A stretch of 62,107 bases of DNA from Planctomycetota bacterium. Lineage in GTDB: Bacteria; Planctomycetota; UBA8108; UBA1146. Location of the stretch: assembly GCA_013911165.1 (NCBI GenBank), contig JACETR010000008.1, positions 1 to 62,107 of the forward strand, written 5' to 3'. Positions 8,763-17,689 of the stretch are shown here, piece by piece (the stretch's first letter is position 1; each line of letters starts with the position of its first letter). The notes beneath the pieces are model-generated. The model was not told the origin of the DNA. It worked only from the letters and a program-made list of their open reading frames with translations, and searched no databases. A program made the translations under genes and the position numbers.

Positions 8763-11597
8763 ATGAGTAAGATCAGCTGGATCGAAAAGCTTGCCGGACT
8801 TGTCGGGTTGGTTCCCCGAGAAAGAAAGTGGCCCGATCCCGACCCCTACGGAGAAGGATTGTTGAGCTATCCTCCCTTCGAGAAGTGGCTCGAAGTGGAA
8901 GAGCTGGACAGTAAGCGCAAGCCACGACGACTGGCGATGGTCCCGACGACCTGCTTCAACTGTGAAGCTGCCTGTGGATTGTTGGCTGCCGTGGACAAGG
9001 ATTCCCGGGAGATTCTTCGTCTCGAGGGTAATCCTCTGCACCCCGGAAGCCGCGGAAAAAACTGTGCCAAGGGACCTGCGACGTTGAACCAGGTACAGGA
9101 TCCGGAGCGAATTCTGCAGCCGATGCGCCGGGTCGGTCCCCGCGGTGAGGGCAAGTTTGAACCGGTCAGTTGGGAAACCGCTCTCAATCAGATCGCAAAT
9201 TCGATCCAGGATTGCTTCAAGGAAGATCGTCACGATGAGGTGATGTATCACGTGGGCAGGCCGGGACATGAGGGCTCAGTTGAGCGTGTCTTGCAGGCGT
9301 GGGGGATTGATGGCCACAACAGCCATACCACGGTTTGTTCTGCCAGTGCCCGTGCCGGTTACCAGTTCACCTGGGGATATGACCGTCCCGCACCGGATCA
9401 CGCCAATGCCCAGTTGATTCTGCTCCTCAGTGCCCATCTCGAGTCTGGGCACTATTTCAATCCCCATGCCCAGAGAATCATTGAAGCCAAACACAGTGGG
9501 GCTCGCATCGTGGTCCTTGATCCACGATTGTCGAACACCGCCTCGAGGGCGGATCTGTGGTTACCGACGAAACCGGGAACCGAGGGCGCAGTTATCCTTG
9601 CGGCATTGAAGATCCTCATCGAAGAGGATCGGATTGATCGCAAGTTTATCTCGGAGTGGGTCGATTGGCGCGGTTACCTGAAAGAGCTTCATCCAGAAGA
9701 CGTACCGACGGTGGATCTCTTCCTGCAGCGCTTCTCTGAACACCTTTCCGAGTGGACACCTGCAGAGGCAGAGAGCTACGCAGGACTGGAAAGTGGCAGC
9801 ATTGAAAAATTGGCTGCCGAGATTGCCCGAGCCGGATCGCGTATTGCCGCCCATTGCTGGCGCAGCGCCGCCAGCGGCAATCTGGGGGGGTGGCAGATCG
9901 CCCGTTCGCTGGCGATCCTCAATGCTTTCACAGGTTCACTGGGGGTGGAGGGAGGCACCTCTCCCGCCGGTTGGAACAAGTTCAAGCCGGACTTCTTTTC
10001 GATGCCAGATCCCGGCAAGCGCTGGAATGAACTCATCTGGCCACGACAGTTCCCGACCTCATTTTATGAAATGAGTCATCTGCTGCCGCATCTGGTGGAA
10101 GACGGTATCGGCAAGATCGGTGTCTATTTCACTCGCGTCTTCAATCCGGTGTGGACCTATCCGGATGGGATGTCGTGGATGAGGATGCTTGAGGACGAGG
10201 AGAAAGTGGGTCTTCATGTTGCCCTGACTCCGACCTGGAATGAAACCGCTTACTACGCCGATCTGGTTCTGCCGATGGGGCATTCCACCGAGAGGCACGA
10301 CGTTCAGAGCCTGGAGACGCATTCTGCGCGCTGGCTCTCTTTCCGGCAGCCGATCTTCAGGGCATTGGCCCGGCTGGAAGGAAAGCCCAGCGACGATACC
10401 CGTGGATTCAACCCCGGCGAGGTGTGGGAGGAAGACGAATTCTGGATCGAGTTGTCGTGGCGTATCGACCCGGATGGCAGTCTTGGAATTCGTAAACATT
10501 TTGAATCCCCCTACAGACCGGGAGAAAAGGTCACTGTTGAAGAGCAGTATCAGCACATGTTCGAAAACAGTGTTCCGGGCCTCCCGGAAAAAGCGGCAGA
10601 GAATCAAATGACTCCCATGGAGTACATGACTCGAGTGGGTGCACACGAGTTGCCTGGAGAAGCTTATGAGCTTCATCGGCAGGAAGTAGATCTGACTGAA
10701 AATCAGATCCCGGAAATCGATCCCCAAACCGGGCTCGCCAGTGTCGATGGCAAAGTGATCGGCGTGGCGGTGGATGGTGCGATTCGCAAGGGCTTTCCGA
10801 CACCGAGCCGCCGAATAGAGATCTACTCGGGTCTTCTTGAAGAGTGGGGTTTCTCGGAGGAGGCGCTACCCGGTGTTTCCCGATCTCATGTAGGCCCGGA
10901 AAACCTGGATCCGGAAAATGGCATCTACGTTCTCGTACCCACGTTCCGCTTGCCGACGATGATTCACTCCCGCTCTGCCAACTCCAAGCACCTGATGGAG
11001 ATCTCCCATGCCAATCCGGTGTGGATTCATCCGGAAGATGCAGAGCGTCACGACATCCTCGATGGTGCACTGGTCCGGGTTGAAACAGAGATTGGACATT
11101 TCGTCAATCGTGCCCGGATTACGGATGGCATTCGCAGTGGGGTGATCGCCTGTTCCCACCACATGGGCCGCTGGCGCAAAGAGGATGGACCCGGATCACG
11201 CTGGAGCAGTGCCACCGTCAATTTTGAAGAACTGTCGGATGGCAGTACCCGAATGCGTCGACTTCAGGGTTCTGAGCCTTTCAAGAGTGAGGATCCTGAC
11301 AGTGAGAGGACCTGGTGGGACGAAAGTGGCGTCCATCAAAACCTTGCCTTCCCTGTTCAGACAGACCCGGTCAGCGGTATGCATTGCTGGCATCAGAAGG
11401 TCAGATTGGTAAAGGCTGCGGACGAGGACCAGTATGGTGACGTGGTCGTCCATCCGGAGAAAGCCAGGGCTGCACACCAGAACTGGTTGAAACTGGCCCG
11501 ACCTGCGGGACCCGATCGCAACGGCGGATTGAGAAGACCCCGGGAACTGCCGCGGCCATTGGGAAGAGATCCCGAGGCATACCACTTCAAGGATTGA
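8763..11597 (+). CDS. Molybdopterin-dependent oxidoreductase catalytic subunit (substrate unknown)
   Basis: The 944-residue protein belongs to the DMSO reductase / formate dehydrogenase superfamily. Residues C64, C67, C71 and C101 (CFNCEAACG, then NCAKG) fit a 4Fe-4S site of the C-x2-C-x3-C-x29-C type. Later come the MopB core (VSWETAL, the HNSHTTVCSASARAG region, VVLDPRLSNTAS) and a C-terminal molydopterin-dinucleotide-binding domain containing VPTFRLPTMIHSRSANSK. No twin-arginine signal is seen at the N-terminus, matching a cytoplasm-facing enzyme. A cysteine in the TTVCSASA region is a possible metal ligand by analogy with related enzymes; this is inference. Formate, thiosulfate/polysulfide and others remain possible substrates. 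The downstream miaE-like gene is translationally close. Confidence 0.85.
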   Translation: MSKISWIEKLAGLVGLVPRERKWPDPDPYGEGLLSYPPFEKWLEVEELDSKRKPRRLAMVPTTCFNCEAACGLLAAVDKDSREILRLEGNPLHPGSRGKNCAKGPATLNQVQDPERILQPMRRVGPRGEGKFEPVSWETALNQIANSIQDCFKEDRHDEVMYHVGRPGHEGSVERVLQAWGIDGHNSHTTVCSASARAGYQFTWGYDRPAPDHANAQLILLLSAHLESGHYFNPHAQRIIEAKHSGARIVVLDPRLSNTASRADLWLPTKPGTEGAVILAALKILIEEDRIDRKFISEWVDWRGYLKELHPEDVPTVDLFLQRFSEHLSEWTPAEAESYAGLESGSIEKLAAEIARAGSRIAAHCWRSAASGNLGGWQIARSLAILNAFTGSLGVEGGTSPAGWNKFKPDFFSMPDPGKRWNELIWPRQFPTSFYEMSHLLPHLVEDGIGKIGVYFTRVFNPVWTYPDGMSWMRMLEDEEKVGLHVALTPTWNETAYYADLVLPMGHSTERHDVQSLETHSARWLSFRQPIFRALARLEGKPSDDTRGFNPGEVWEEDEFWIELSWRIDPDGSLGIRKHFESPYRPGEKVTVEEQYQHMFENSVPGLPEKAAENQMTPMEYMTRVGAHELPGEAYELHRQEVDLTENQIPEIDPQTGLASVDGKVIGVAVDGAIRKGFPTPSRRIEIYSGLLEEWGFSEEALPGVSRSHVGPENLDPENGIYVLVPTFRLPTMIHSRSANSKHLMEISHANPVWIHPEDAERHDILDGALVRVETEIGHFVNRARITDGIRSGVIACSHHMGRWRKEDGPGSRWSSATVNFEELSDGSTRMRRLQGSEPFKSEDPDSERTWWDESGVHQNLAFPVQTDPVSGMHCWHQKVRLVKAADEDQYGDVVVHPEKARAAHQNWLKLARPAGPDRNGGLRRPRELPRPLGRDPEAYHFKD

Positions 11598-11604
11598 AGA
11601 GGAG
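11596..11604 (+). promoter_or_regulatory. Ribosome binding site supporting the GTG start at 11612
   Basis: GAAGAGGAG ends seven bases before GTG 11612. It starts inside the TGA stop of the molybdoenzyme gene, so re-initiation by terminating ribosomes is likely. The longer TTG start at 11594 lacks any such site. Confidence 0.6.
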
Positions 11605-11611
11605 TAGGACC

Positions 11612-12226
11612 GTGAACTCAGCAGTGTTGGAGGGTTTGCCCCTCACCTGTGAAACTTCCGAAGAATGGGCTCCTCTGGCCCTTGCAAATCTGGATCATGT
11701 TCTCCGTGATCATGCGTGGTGTGAATACAAGGCTGCCAGTGCCGGTCTCGGGTTGATGGCCCGATTTCCTGAACATGAGTTTTTGCACCGGCCGATGGTT
11801 TCACTGGTTCAGGAAGAGATGCTGCATTTTCGACAGGTGACGGACTTGCTGAAGCAGCGGGGGGTCTCTCTGGGGCCTCCACCTGTCGATCCCTATGTCA
11901 AAAAACTGCGTGGCCTCCTGTGTGCGAAAGGATCCGGGATTGGCGGTCTTGGCGATCACCTGATCGTCAATGCATTCGTCGAGGCCCGATCTTGTGAACG
12001 CTTTCGAGTCCTCGCCCGGGCCCTTGAATCGGGGCCAGAAGCGGATCCCGATCTGTCTAATTTCTATCAGCGTCTGGCAGATGCGGAGGGGCGACATTGG
12101 GAGTCCTTTCGGGATTTGGCCATGCAGGTGTGTGATCCGGCGGTGGTCACCAGGAGGATTTCTGAAGCGGCAGATATCGAGGCAGATTTGCTGCGATCAC
12201 TTCCCGTCGAAGCAAGGATGCACTAG
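11612..12226 (+). CDS. miaE: MiaE-like tRNA-(2-methylthio-N6-isopentenyl-A37) hydroxylase
   Basis: About 204 residues with the ferritin-like diiron pattern of MiaE: EYKAASAGLGLMARFP, then EEMLHFRQV, then EARSCERFRVLA and EGRHWESF. MiaE uses oxygen to hydroxylate the isopentenyl group of ms2i6A at tRNA position 37. Start chosen as GTG 11612 from the ribosome binding site; TTG 11594 would add six residues. It sits directly after a molybdoenzyme operon, an unusual place for a tRNA gene; co-transcription may be incidental. The stop overlaps the GTG start of the following SDR by one base. Confidence 0.85.
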   Translation: MNSAVLEGLPLTCETSEEWAPLALANLDHVLRDHAWCEYKAASAGLGLMARFPEHEFLHRPMVSLVQEEMLHFRQVTDLLKQRGVSLGPPPVDPYVKKLRGLLCAKGSGIGGLGDHLIVNAFVEARSCERFRVLARALESGPEADPDLSNFYQRLADAEGRHWESFRDLAMQVCDPAVVTRRISEAADIEADLLRSLPVEARMH

Positions 12227-12900
12227 TGCCACGGCAGGTCGTCGTCACCGGCTGCAGTAGAGGAATCGGCAGAGCTCTGGTGACGGAGTTCCAAAAGCGG
12301 GATGTGGAAGTGGCCGGTTGTGCAAGACAGGGTTCTTTGCTTGAGGAAATGGGCGGGGATCCCTATTTCAGAGCCGTAGACGTCTGCGATGAAGAGGGGA
12401 TGAAGCTGTGGGCCGATGATTTGCGGCGATCAGGGTTCACTCCGGATCTGGTCATCGCCAATGCCGGATTACTGAATGTTCGTGCACCGCTCTGGAAAAT
12501 ATCCGCCGCTGAGTTCTCTTCAGTGATCGACGTCAATGTCAAAGGGGTTCACCACACCATCTGTGCGTTTGTTCCCGAAATGCTGGAATCGGGGCGAGGG
12601 GTTCTCGTGGCCTTGTCCTCTGGATGGGGGCGCAGTACTTCACCCGAGGTGGCCCCTTATTGTGCTTCCAAATATGCAGTAGAAGGCCTGATCGGCTCAC
12701 TTGCTCAAGAGTTGCCCGCAAAAGTGGCGGCTGTGGCTCTTTCGCCTGGAGTGGTTCACACGGAGATGCTCAGCCGTGCATTTGGAAGTGCGGATGCTGC
12801 ACTCGCGGTCGAACCGGAAGAGTGGGCTCAGTCTGCCGTGGATTTTCTTCTCGATCTCGGCCCCGCCGATTCGGGGAAATCACTGTCTTTTCAACGCTGA
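12226..12900 (+). CDS. Short-chain dehydrogenase/reductase
   Basis: The 224-residue protein shows the classical SDR layout: TGCSRGIG nucleotide-binding motif at residues 8-15, NAG at 79-81, and a catalytic S132, Y145, K149 set (ALSSGWG, then YCASK). Cofactor and substrate cannot be read from the sequence. GTG start overlaps the miaE stop by one base, so it is likely last in the iron-sulfur, molybdoenzyme, miaE transcript. It converges on the DUF885 gene with only five bases between stops and no visible terminator. Confidence 0.85.
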   Translation: MPRQVVVTGCSRGIGRALVTEFQKRDVEVAGCARQGSLLEEMGGDPYFRAVDVCDEEGMKLWADDLRRSGFTPDLVIANAGLLNVRAPLWKISAAEFSSVIDVNVKGVHHTICAFVPEMLESGRGVLVALSSGWGRSTSPEVAPYCASKYAVEGLIGSLAQELPAKVAAVALSPGVVHTEMLSRAFGSADAALAVEPEEWAQSAVDFLLDLGPADSGKSLSFQR

Positions 12901-12905
12901 TCCGA

Positions 12906-14810
12906 CTAGTCCTCCTCAGAGTTTTCCCGTGTACCGTTCTCCGCTGCCTGAGCAGACTTCTGTTCTTGTACCCACGATTCCATCCGTGAGCGTAAAATTT
13001 CCAACGGCATCGAACCTTCGGCGAGCAGGTGGTCGTGGAATCCGCGTATGTCAAAGTCGCTGCCCAACTCTTCTCGGGCGTTCTTGACCAATGACTGGAT
13101 CTCCAGTTCTCCCACCTTGTAGGCCAGTGCCTGTCCGGGCCATGCGATGTAACGGTCCACTTCTGCCTCGACATTCTTTCGAGTGAGGGCAGAGTTTTCC
13201 ATCATCACCTGAATCGCCTGATCTCTGGTCCAGCCCAGTTGATGAATTCCGGTATCGACCACGAGTCTCAGAGCGCGCCACATTTCATAGGAGAGCTTTC
13301 CAAACCGGGAGTAGGGGTCCTGGTAGAAGCCCATTTCGTCTCCGAGAGATTCTGCGTACAGTCCCCAGCCTTCGATATACGCAGTGAAATGGGTGATCTT
13401 TCTCCAGTTCGGAAGCCCCTCCATTTCCCCTTGAAGGGCCAACTGGTGGTGATGTCCGGGGACCGCTTCATGGAGAGCCAACGCTTCCATTTCGTAAATA
13501 GGACGGCTTCTCAGATCAAAGGTGTTGGCATAGAACCAACCGGGTTGGGATCCATCCGCAGGTGGGGACATGTAGTAGGCGGTCGTCGATCGGGGGGCTT
13601 CGTGGGGAGGGATTTCCCGGACTCCGTAAGGAGACCGCGGCAATTTTCCAAACAGGGATGGCATCATGGCATCGGCACGTTTGCAAATATCCCGATAGCC
13701 CTTCAGGAGATCTTCTGCAGATTCGTGATAGAAGCGGGGGTCCTCACGAAGAAACTGCACAAATGCTGAAAAATCACCGTCAAAATCCACTTCCTCGATG
13801 ATTTTCTGCATCTCAGATTTGATTCTTGCCACTTCCCTGAGACCCAATTGATGAATATCGGTCGCAGAGAGTTGTGTTGAAGTGTGTTTGCGGATGCAAA
13901 AGCTGTAGTACTCATTCCCATTGGGAAATTCATAGGCCCCAAAGGATTCCCTCGCCAGAGGGATGTATGTCGACTCCAGATACGCTGCGAGTTCGGCAAG
14001 GGCGGGCTGAACCTTGTCGCCGATCACACTTTGAGCTCTCTCCTGAATCTTGCTCCATTTCTCCGGACTGGTACCTGCAGGCATCTTGTTGAAGGGGGCA
14101 TAAAAGAGGGACTCTGCCGCTGCTGGAGAGGTACAGGCCAGGAATTGCTCAAGAACCCCGACCAGAGTCGCTTTCGGGGGCAGAAAACCTTCATTGACTG
14201 CTCTTTCCAGAACTTCCTTTACTCCGCTGACATAGGCAGGGATCGACTCAAGCCGTAAAAGGTAGTTTTCGTGATCTTCTGTTTTGACAAAACGAAGTTG
14301 GCTATGAAGTCGAGGAAGCCATACTTGTGGCCCCCTGCGTTGATTGATGGGGGCCAAATGCTCACCCACACGAATGCCATCCAGTTTGTTCTCAATAATG
14401 TTGATCAGGATCTGTGCCTGTTGACGATCCTGTTCGGGAATCTGGGAGAGATCCAGGGCATACATTGCATTGAAAAGGCTGAAATACTTTTTCAGGTCGC
14501 GGTCGATGGTTTTAAGTCCGGATTGTGGAAGTTTGCCCTGAGCGGCCTTGTCCCCATGCTCTGCAGCAAGCATGGGGCTTACTGAAAGTTGGTACTCCCA
14601 AAAATCGTCATAGATCTTCTCAAGGGAATTCAGTACCTGATCAGCGGCCGTGATCGGGGGAGGGATGAAATCCTGTGAAAGAAGCGCTCGGTCTCCTGAA
14701 TTGGGGAACAGCGTCACCCATAGAAGAACTGCCAGTGAAAGCGGGAGCCCGGGTCGGACTGCATGAAGTGAAGATGTCTTTTCGACAGAAGCACACGAAA
14801 TCGGAAACAT
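12906..14810 (-). CDS. Exported DUF885-family protein, putative metallopeptidase
   Basis: 634 residues. An N-terminal hydrophobic stretch (LPLSLAVLLWVTLF, about residues 23-36) after basic residues looks like a signal peptide, so the protein is probably periplasmic. The C-terminal half contains HEAVPGHHHQLA followed by TAYIEGWGLYAESLG, the hallmark of the DUF885 (COG4805) family, where the HExxxxHH-like motif and a downstream glutamate are thought to bind zinc. Peptidase activity is inferred from family resemblance; the substrate is not known. It lies downstream of the CvpA-like gene on the same strand with a 69-base gap, so it may share its transcript. Confidence 0.82.
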   Translation of the reverse strand: MFPISCASVEKTSSLHAVRPGLPLSLAVLLWVTLFPNSGDRALLSQDFIPPPITAADQVLNSLEKIYDDFWEYQLSVSPMLAAEHGDKAAQGKLPQSGLKTIDRDLKKYFSLFNAMYALDLSQIPEQDRQQAQILINIIENKLDGIRVGEHLAPINQRRGPQVWLPRLHSQLRFVKTEDHENYLLRLESIPAYVSGVKEVLERAVNEGFLPPKATLVGVLEQFLACTSPAAAESLFYAPFNKMPAGTSPEKWSKIQERAQSVIGDKVQPALAELAAYLESTYIPLARESFGAYEFPNGNEYYSFCIRKHTSTQLSATDIHQLGLREVARIKSEMQKIIEEVDFDGDFSAFVQFLREDPRFYHESAEDLLKGYRDICKRADAMMPSLFGKLPRSPYGVREIPPHEAPRSTTAYYMSPPADGSQPGWFYANTFDLRSRPIYEMEALALHEAVPGHHHQLALQGEMEGLPNWRKITHFTAYIEGWGLYAESLGDEMGFYQDPYSRFGKLSYEMWRALRLVVDTGIHQLGWTRDQAIQVMMENSALTRKNVEAEVDRYIAWPGQALAYKVGELEIQSLVKNAREELGSDFDIRGFHDHLLAEGSMPLEILRSRMESWVQEQKSAQAAENGTRENSEED

Positions 14811-14879
14811 GGAATACCCTTGCCAGGTTTTTGACCATGATCAGTGTATACGACCCTGAGAATGACAGGAATACGAGCG

Positions 14880-15569
14880 TCAGCGAGGGCGGGTCTCTTG
14901 AAGGTCCACGGTTGCTGGCACGATCCGGGCCTTGGCTTCAAGGGATTCTGACAGTGTCAGTTGAAAGCGATCCCGGAAGTCGGTGGGAAAGAAATGGTCA
15001 AGAGTCCCGGTTGCCTCAGCAAGGGGGACGCCGATGACTGAATCCCGAATCGGTTCATGTATCTGCCCATCGGGCCATTGAAAGACTCCGAGGAGGATCA
15101 AGCCAAAGACGAGGCCTGCGATCCCTCCACCCATCAGCGCACCGAGAACTCCATCACAAGTTTTGAGGGTTCTGTCAAAGTGGCTGCGAAAGAAGTAGGT
15201 GATCAGCATTGTTGAAAAGATGGCCCCTGCGAAGATGGCGAGACCCGCAAGGATCTGAGCTCCCAGTGGTCCCAATTCGACTCCGACCGAATGAAAGAGT
15301 TGAGTTTGGGAAAAGGGCTTCGAAAATTGAAAAGCCATGAAAGCCCCCGTGGTTGAACCGAAGAGCAGAGCCATCGAGCGATAGAAGCCGAGGCCTGCCC
15401 CTGTGAACAAGCCTGCAAGCATGCCCAACAGGATGACGATATCGATCCAGTTGCATTGCTGCCAGAACGCATGGAGGTTGTTGAGTGCTCTGGTGCCGTC
15501 CAGCCACTCAGGTAGGATGGAAGCTCCTGAGATGATGGTGATCATCAAATCAGGAACATGGGTGCTCAT
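14880..15569 (-). CDS. CvpA-family integral membrane protein
   Basis: 229 residues with four to five hydrophobic segments, beginning IDIVILLGMLAGLFTGAGLG FYRS-like, the usual CvpA opening. CvpA proteins affect colicin V export and envelope stress resistance; the molecular role is unsettled. The divergent 124-base gap to the SDR at 15694 should hold its promoter: a perfect TTGACA (minus strand, 15624-15629) is present, but I see no convincing -10 box at 17 bases. Confidence 0.72.
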   Translation of the reverse strand: MSTHVPDLMITIISGASILPEWLDGTRALNNLHAFWQQCNWIDIVILLGMLAGLFTGAGLGFYRSMALLFGSTTGAFMAFQFSKPFSQTQLFHSVGVELGPLGAQILAGLAIFAGAIFSTMLITYFFRSHFDRTLKTCDGVLGALMGGGIAGLVFGLILLGVFQWPDGQIHEPIRDSVIGVPLAEATGTLDHFFPTDFRDRFQLTLSESLEAKARIVPATVDLQETRPR

Positions 15570-15693
15570 GTGGAATCAACTCCTTAATGCCGGCGGGCCA
15601 ATTTCCGCAAATTAAGGATTTTTTGTCAAGAGAGCCTGACAAGTCGTCATTTTGCCGTGATTCGTAGCCCTGATCCAAATCTGGAGGGATCGG

Positions 15694-16503
15694 ATGTCTT
15701 CATATCTGTCTGGAATGAATGTGCTCGTCACCGGAGCGAGTGACGGGATCGGAGCCGAGTTGGCGGTCAAGTTGGCCCAAAATGGCGCAGGATCCCTGAT
15801 TCTCGCCGGGCGTAACAGAAGTCGTCTGGAAGACACAGCACAGCGCTGCAAGATTCCATGCCGATTGGTCGTCGCTGACCTCGCAACCTCAGAGGGGGTT
15901 GATCAGCTGCTGTCAGCGGTCTCTGGAGAAGTTATTGACGGTCTCGTCAACAATGCCGGAGTCGGTCTGGGGGGGAGATTCGAGGATCTGCCACTGATGG
16001 ATCAGGATCAAATGATCTTTCTCAACTGTCAGGCCCTGGTCAGGTTGAGTCATTCTCTGCTCCAACCCATGAAAGACAGGCAGAAAGGTTTCATTCTCTT
16101 TGTTGGATCAATGATCGGGTATGCAGGAGGTCCTGGGATGGCCGCTTATAGCGGTACCAAGGGATTCGTAAACCGTTTTGCGGAAAGCCTCGGCTGGGAA
16201 ATGCATGATCAACCGATCAGGATTCTGCTTTTGGCACCCGGGGTAACGCAAACTTCCTTTTTCAAGGCTGCAGGAATATCTGAAGACCATATCAGGGCGG
16301 GGCAGATGAGTCCCGAGGAAGTTGCGGGGGAAGCAGTCCGGGGGTTGTTGAGTGACCGTGGAGTTGTGATCGCGGGCTGGAGGAACCGAATGTTGCTTTT
16401 TCTGGTGAGATTCGCCCCACGCTGGATGGTCGGGATGGTTTCCAGAAAAATCTTCTCACAAATACTGACCCCGGGGACTGATGCCGCGGGGAAAAAGGCC
16501 TGA
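15694..16503 (+). CDS. Short-chain dehydrogenase (DltE/YqjQ-like)
   Basis: 269 residues with TGASDGIG at 13-20, NNAG at 86-89 and catalytic S139, Y152, K156. GGAGGG lies about 8 bases before the ATG. The C-terminal tail (LLFLVRFAPRWMVGMVSRK) is hydrophobic and basic, as in SDRs that act on lipid-type substrates at membranes; that use is inferred. It stands alone between a divergent CvpA gene and a convergent rhodanese gene. Confidence 0.85.
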   Translation: MSSYLSGMNVLVTGASDGIGAELAVKLAQNGAGSLILAGRNRSRLEDTAQRCKIPCRLVVADLATSEGVDQLLSAVSGEVIDGLVNNAGVGLGGRFEDLPLMDQDQMIFLNCQALVRLSHSLLQPMKDRQKGFILFVGSMIGYAGGPGMAAYSGTKGFVNRFAESLGWEMHDQPIRILLLAPGVTQTSFFKAAGISEDHIRAGQMSPEEVAGEAVRGLLSDRGVVIAGWRNRMLLFLVRFAPRWMVGMVSRKIFSQILTPGTDAAGKKA

Positions 16504-16530
16504 GATTCGGCGGGATTGTCCAGTGAAGGA

Positions 16531-16929
16531 TCATTTCCGAGTGGTGGGGAGTCCTCGGGAGTTCCAGCCAGGAAAGGTGACGTTGCCGAGCACGTCGGTT
16601 TCACCCACATATCCTCCGCGCATGTCATGCAAATTGCTGAATCCTTTTTCGGAGAGAAGATCCGCTGCTTTTTGTGAGCGACCACCCTTTTGACATCCGA
16701 GAATGATTTTGGTGTCCGCAGGGAATTCCGCTTCGACACAATCGACGAAATCAGGGTTCATTCGCAGGCCGACGCCCCCGTCTCCACGAATCATGATGGG
16801 GATGTTGGTCGATTCAGGAACATGACCTTTGGCAAATTCCTCTGGCATGCGAACATCGAGATAATGGTACTTCTGATCAGACTGCAACAGGTCGTGAGCC
16901 TTATCAGGGTCGATGCGCTTGATGACCAT
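16531..16929 (-). CDS. Single-domain rhodanese-like protein
   Basis: 132 residues covering one rhodanese domain. LDVRMPEEFAKGHVPES is the usual CH2A-like motif, and the active-site loop is CQKGGRS with C79 as the persulfide-carrying cysteine. Likely a cytoplasmic sulfur carrier or thiosulfate sulfurtransferase; no signal peptide is present. The strong GGGGGAGGATTT just before ATG 16929 supports the start. Confidence 0.9.
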   Translation of the reverse strand: MVIKRIDPDKAHDLLQSDQKYHYLDVRMPEEFAKGHVPESTNIPIMIRGDGGVGLRMNPDFVDCVEAEFPADTKIILGCQKGGRSQKAADLLSEKGFSNLHDMRGGYVGETDVLGNVTFPGWNSRGLPTTRK

Positions 16930-17119
16930 AAATCCTCCCCCATTCCCTCCTCAAGAAACTCCGGCGCAACTTTGTTCCGAAAGGACCATGTTGGCCAACC
17001 AGCATCATCCATTCAAAAATGAGAGGAGTCAACCAACCGAATAACGCATGAAATCCACGATATCAGGGCATTTTGGATAAATGGAGGACTTCAGGGCTGA
17101 TGATGAATTGTTGGGGATT

Positions 17120-17689
17120 TCAGGAGGTTTCCGGACTTCCGCGTTTGTGGGTAAGGATCCAGAGACTGGTCAGGTTGATGGTGAAGTGGGCAGCGACGCT
17201 GCCTGGAATCCCGAAGAGGGGGGACTCTGCAAGTGCACCGAGGAACAGTCCACCCAGAAATGCGAGGGGGACCCATATTCTCAATTCCCTGACTCCGGTC
17301 CAGTGTGCGAGCCCGAAAATGATACTGGTCAGCCACAAGCCGAGGTAGGGCTGTATCAGCGCCCTGAAGAGCAACTCTTCAGAGATGGAGGAGATCAATG
17401 CGACAAAAAAGATCTCCTTCACTGTCCAGCCCTCAAATTGTGTCTCCAGCAAGGCACTCATGTTGCGAATGATGGGGACTGTATTTCGGGCCAGCCATTG
17501 CAAAACCTGAAGTGCACTTCCTGCGAGTGTTCCCAGAAGCAACGCCTGAAAGAGATCGGAAAATGAATCAATCAGAAAAAATTGAGGACCATTCAATCCA
17601 AGAAGAAAAGTGACAGCGACCAGGGCTATCAGGCCGTGGGTGGTCATTGTGGTGTTGAAGAGTTTGCTGGGAGAGCTCAGGGATCTCAA
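17120..17689 (-). CDS. CPBP-family intramembrane metalloprotease
   Basis: 189 residues, mostly hydrophobic. It has the CPBP (Abi, CAAX-protease-like) motif 1 EELLFRALI and a second motif FGLAHW, whose Glu and His residues form the membrane-embedded metal site. Substrates are unknown for most bacterial members; roles include self-immunity and envelope proteolysis. Its ATG overlaps the queG stop by four bases (ATGA), so the two are co-translated, though no functional link is known. Confidence 0.85.
   Translation of the reverse strand: MRSLSSPSKLFNTTMTTHGLIALVAVTFLLGLNGPQFFLIDSFSDLFQALLLGTLAGSALQVLQWLARNTVPIIRNMSALLETQFEGWTVKEIFFVALISSISEELLFRALIQPYLGLWLTSIIFGLAHWTGVRELRIWVPLAFLGGLFLGALAESPLFGIPGSVAAHFTINLTSLWILTHKRGSPETS

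Noticed and set aside
15570..15693. Promoter for the CvpA-like gene based on TTGACA at 15624-15629
   Set aside because: No acceptable -10 box at 16-18 bases, so not called as a feature.
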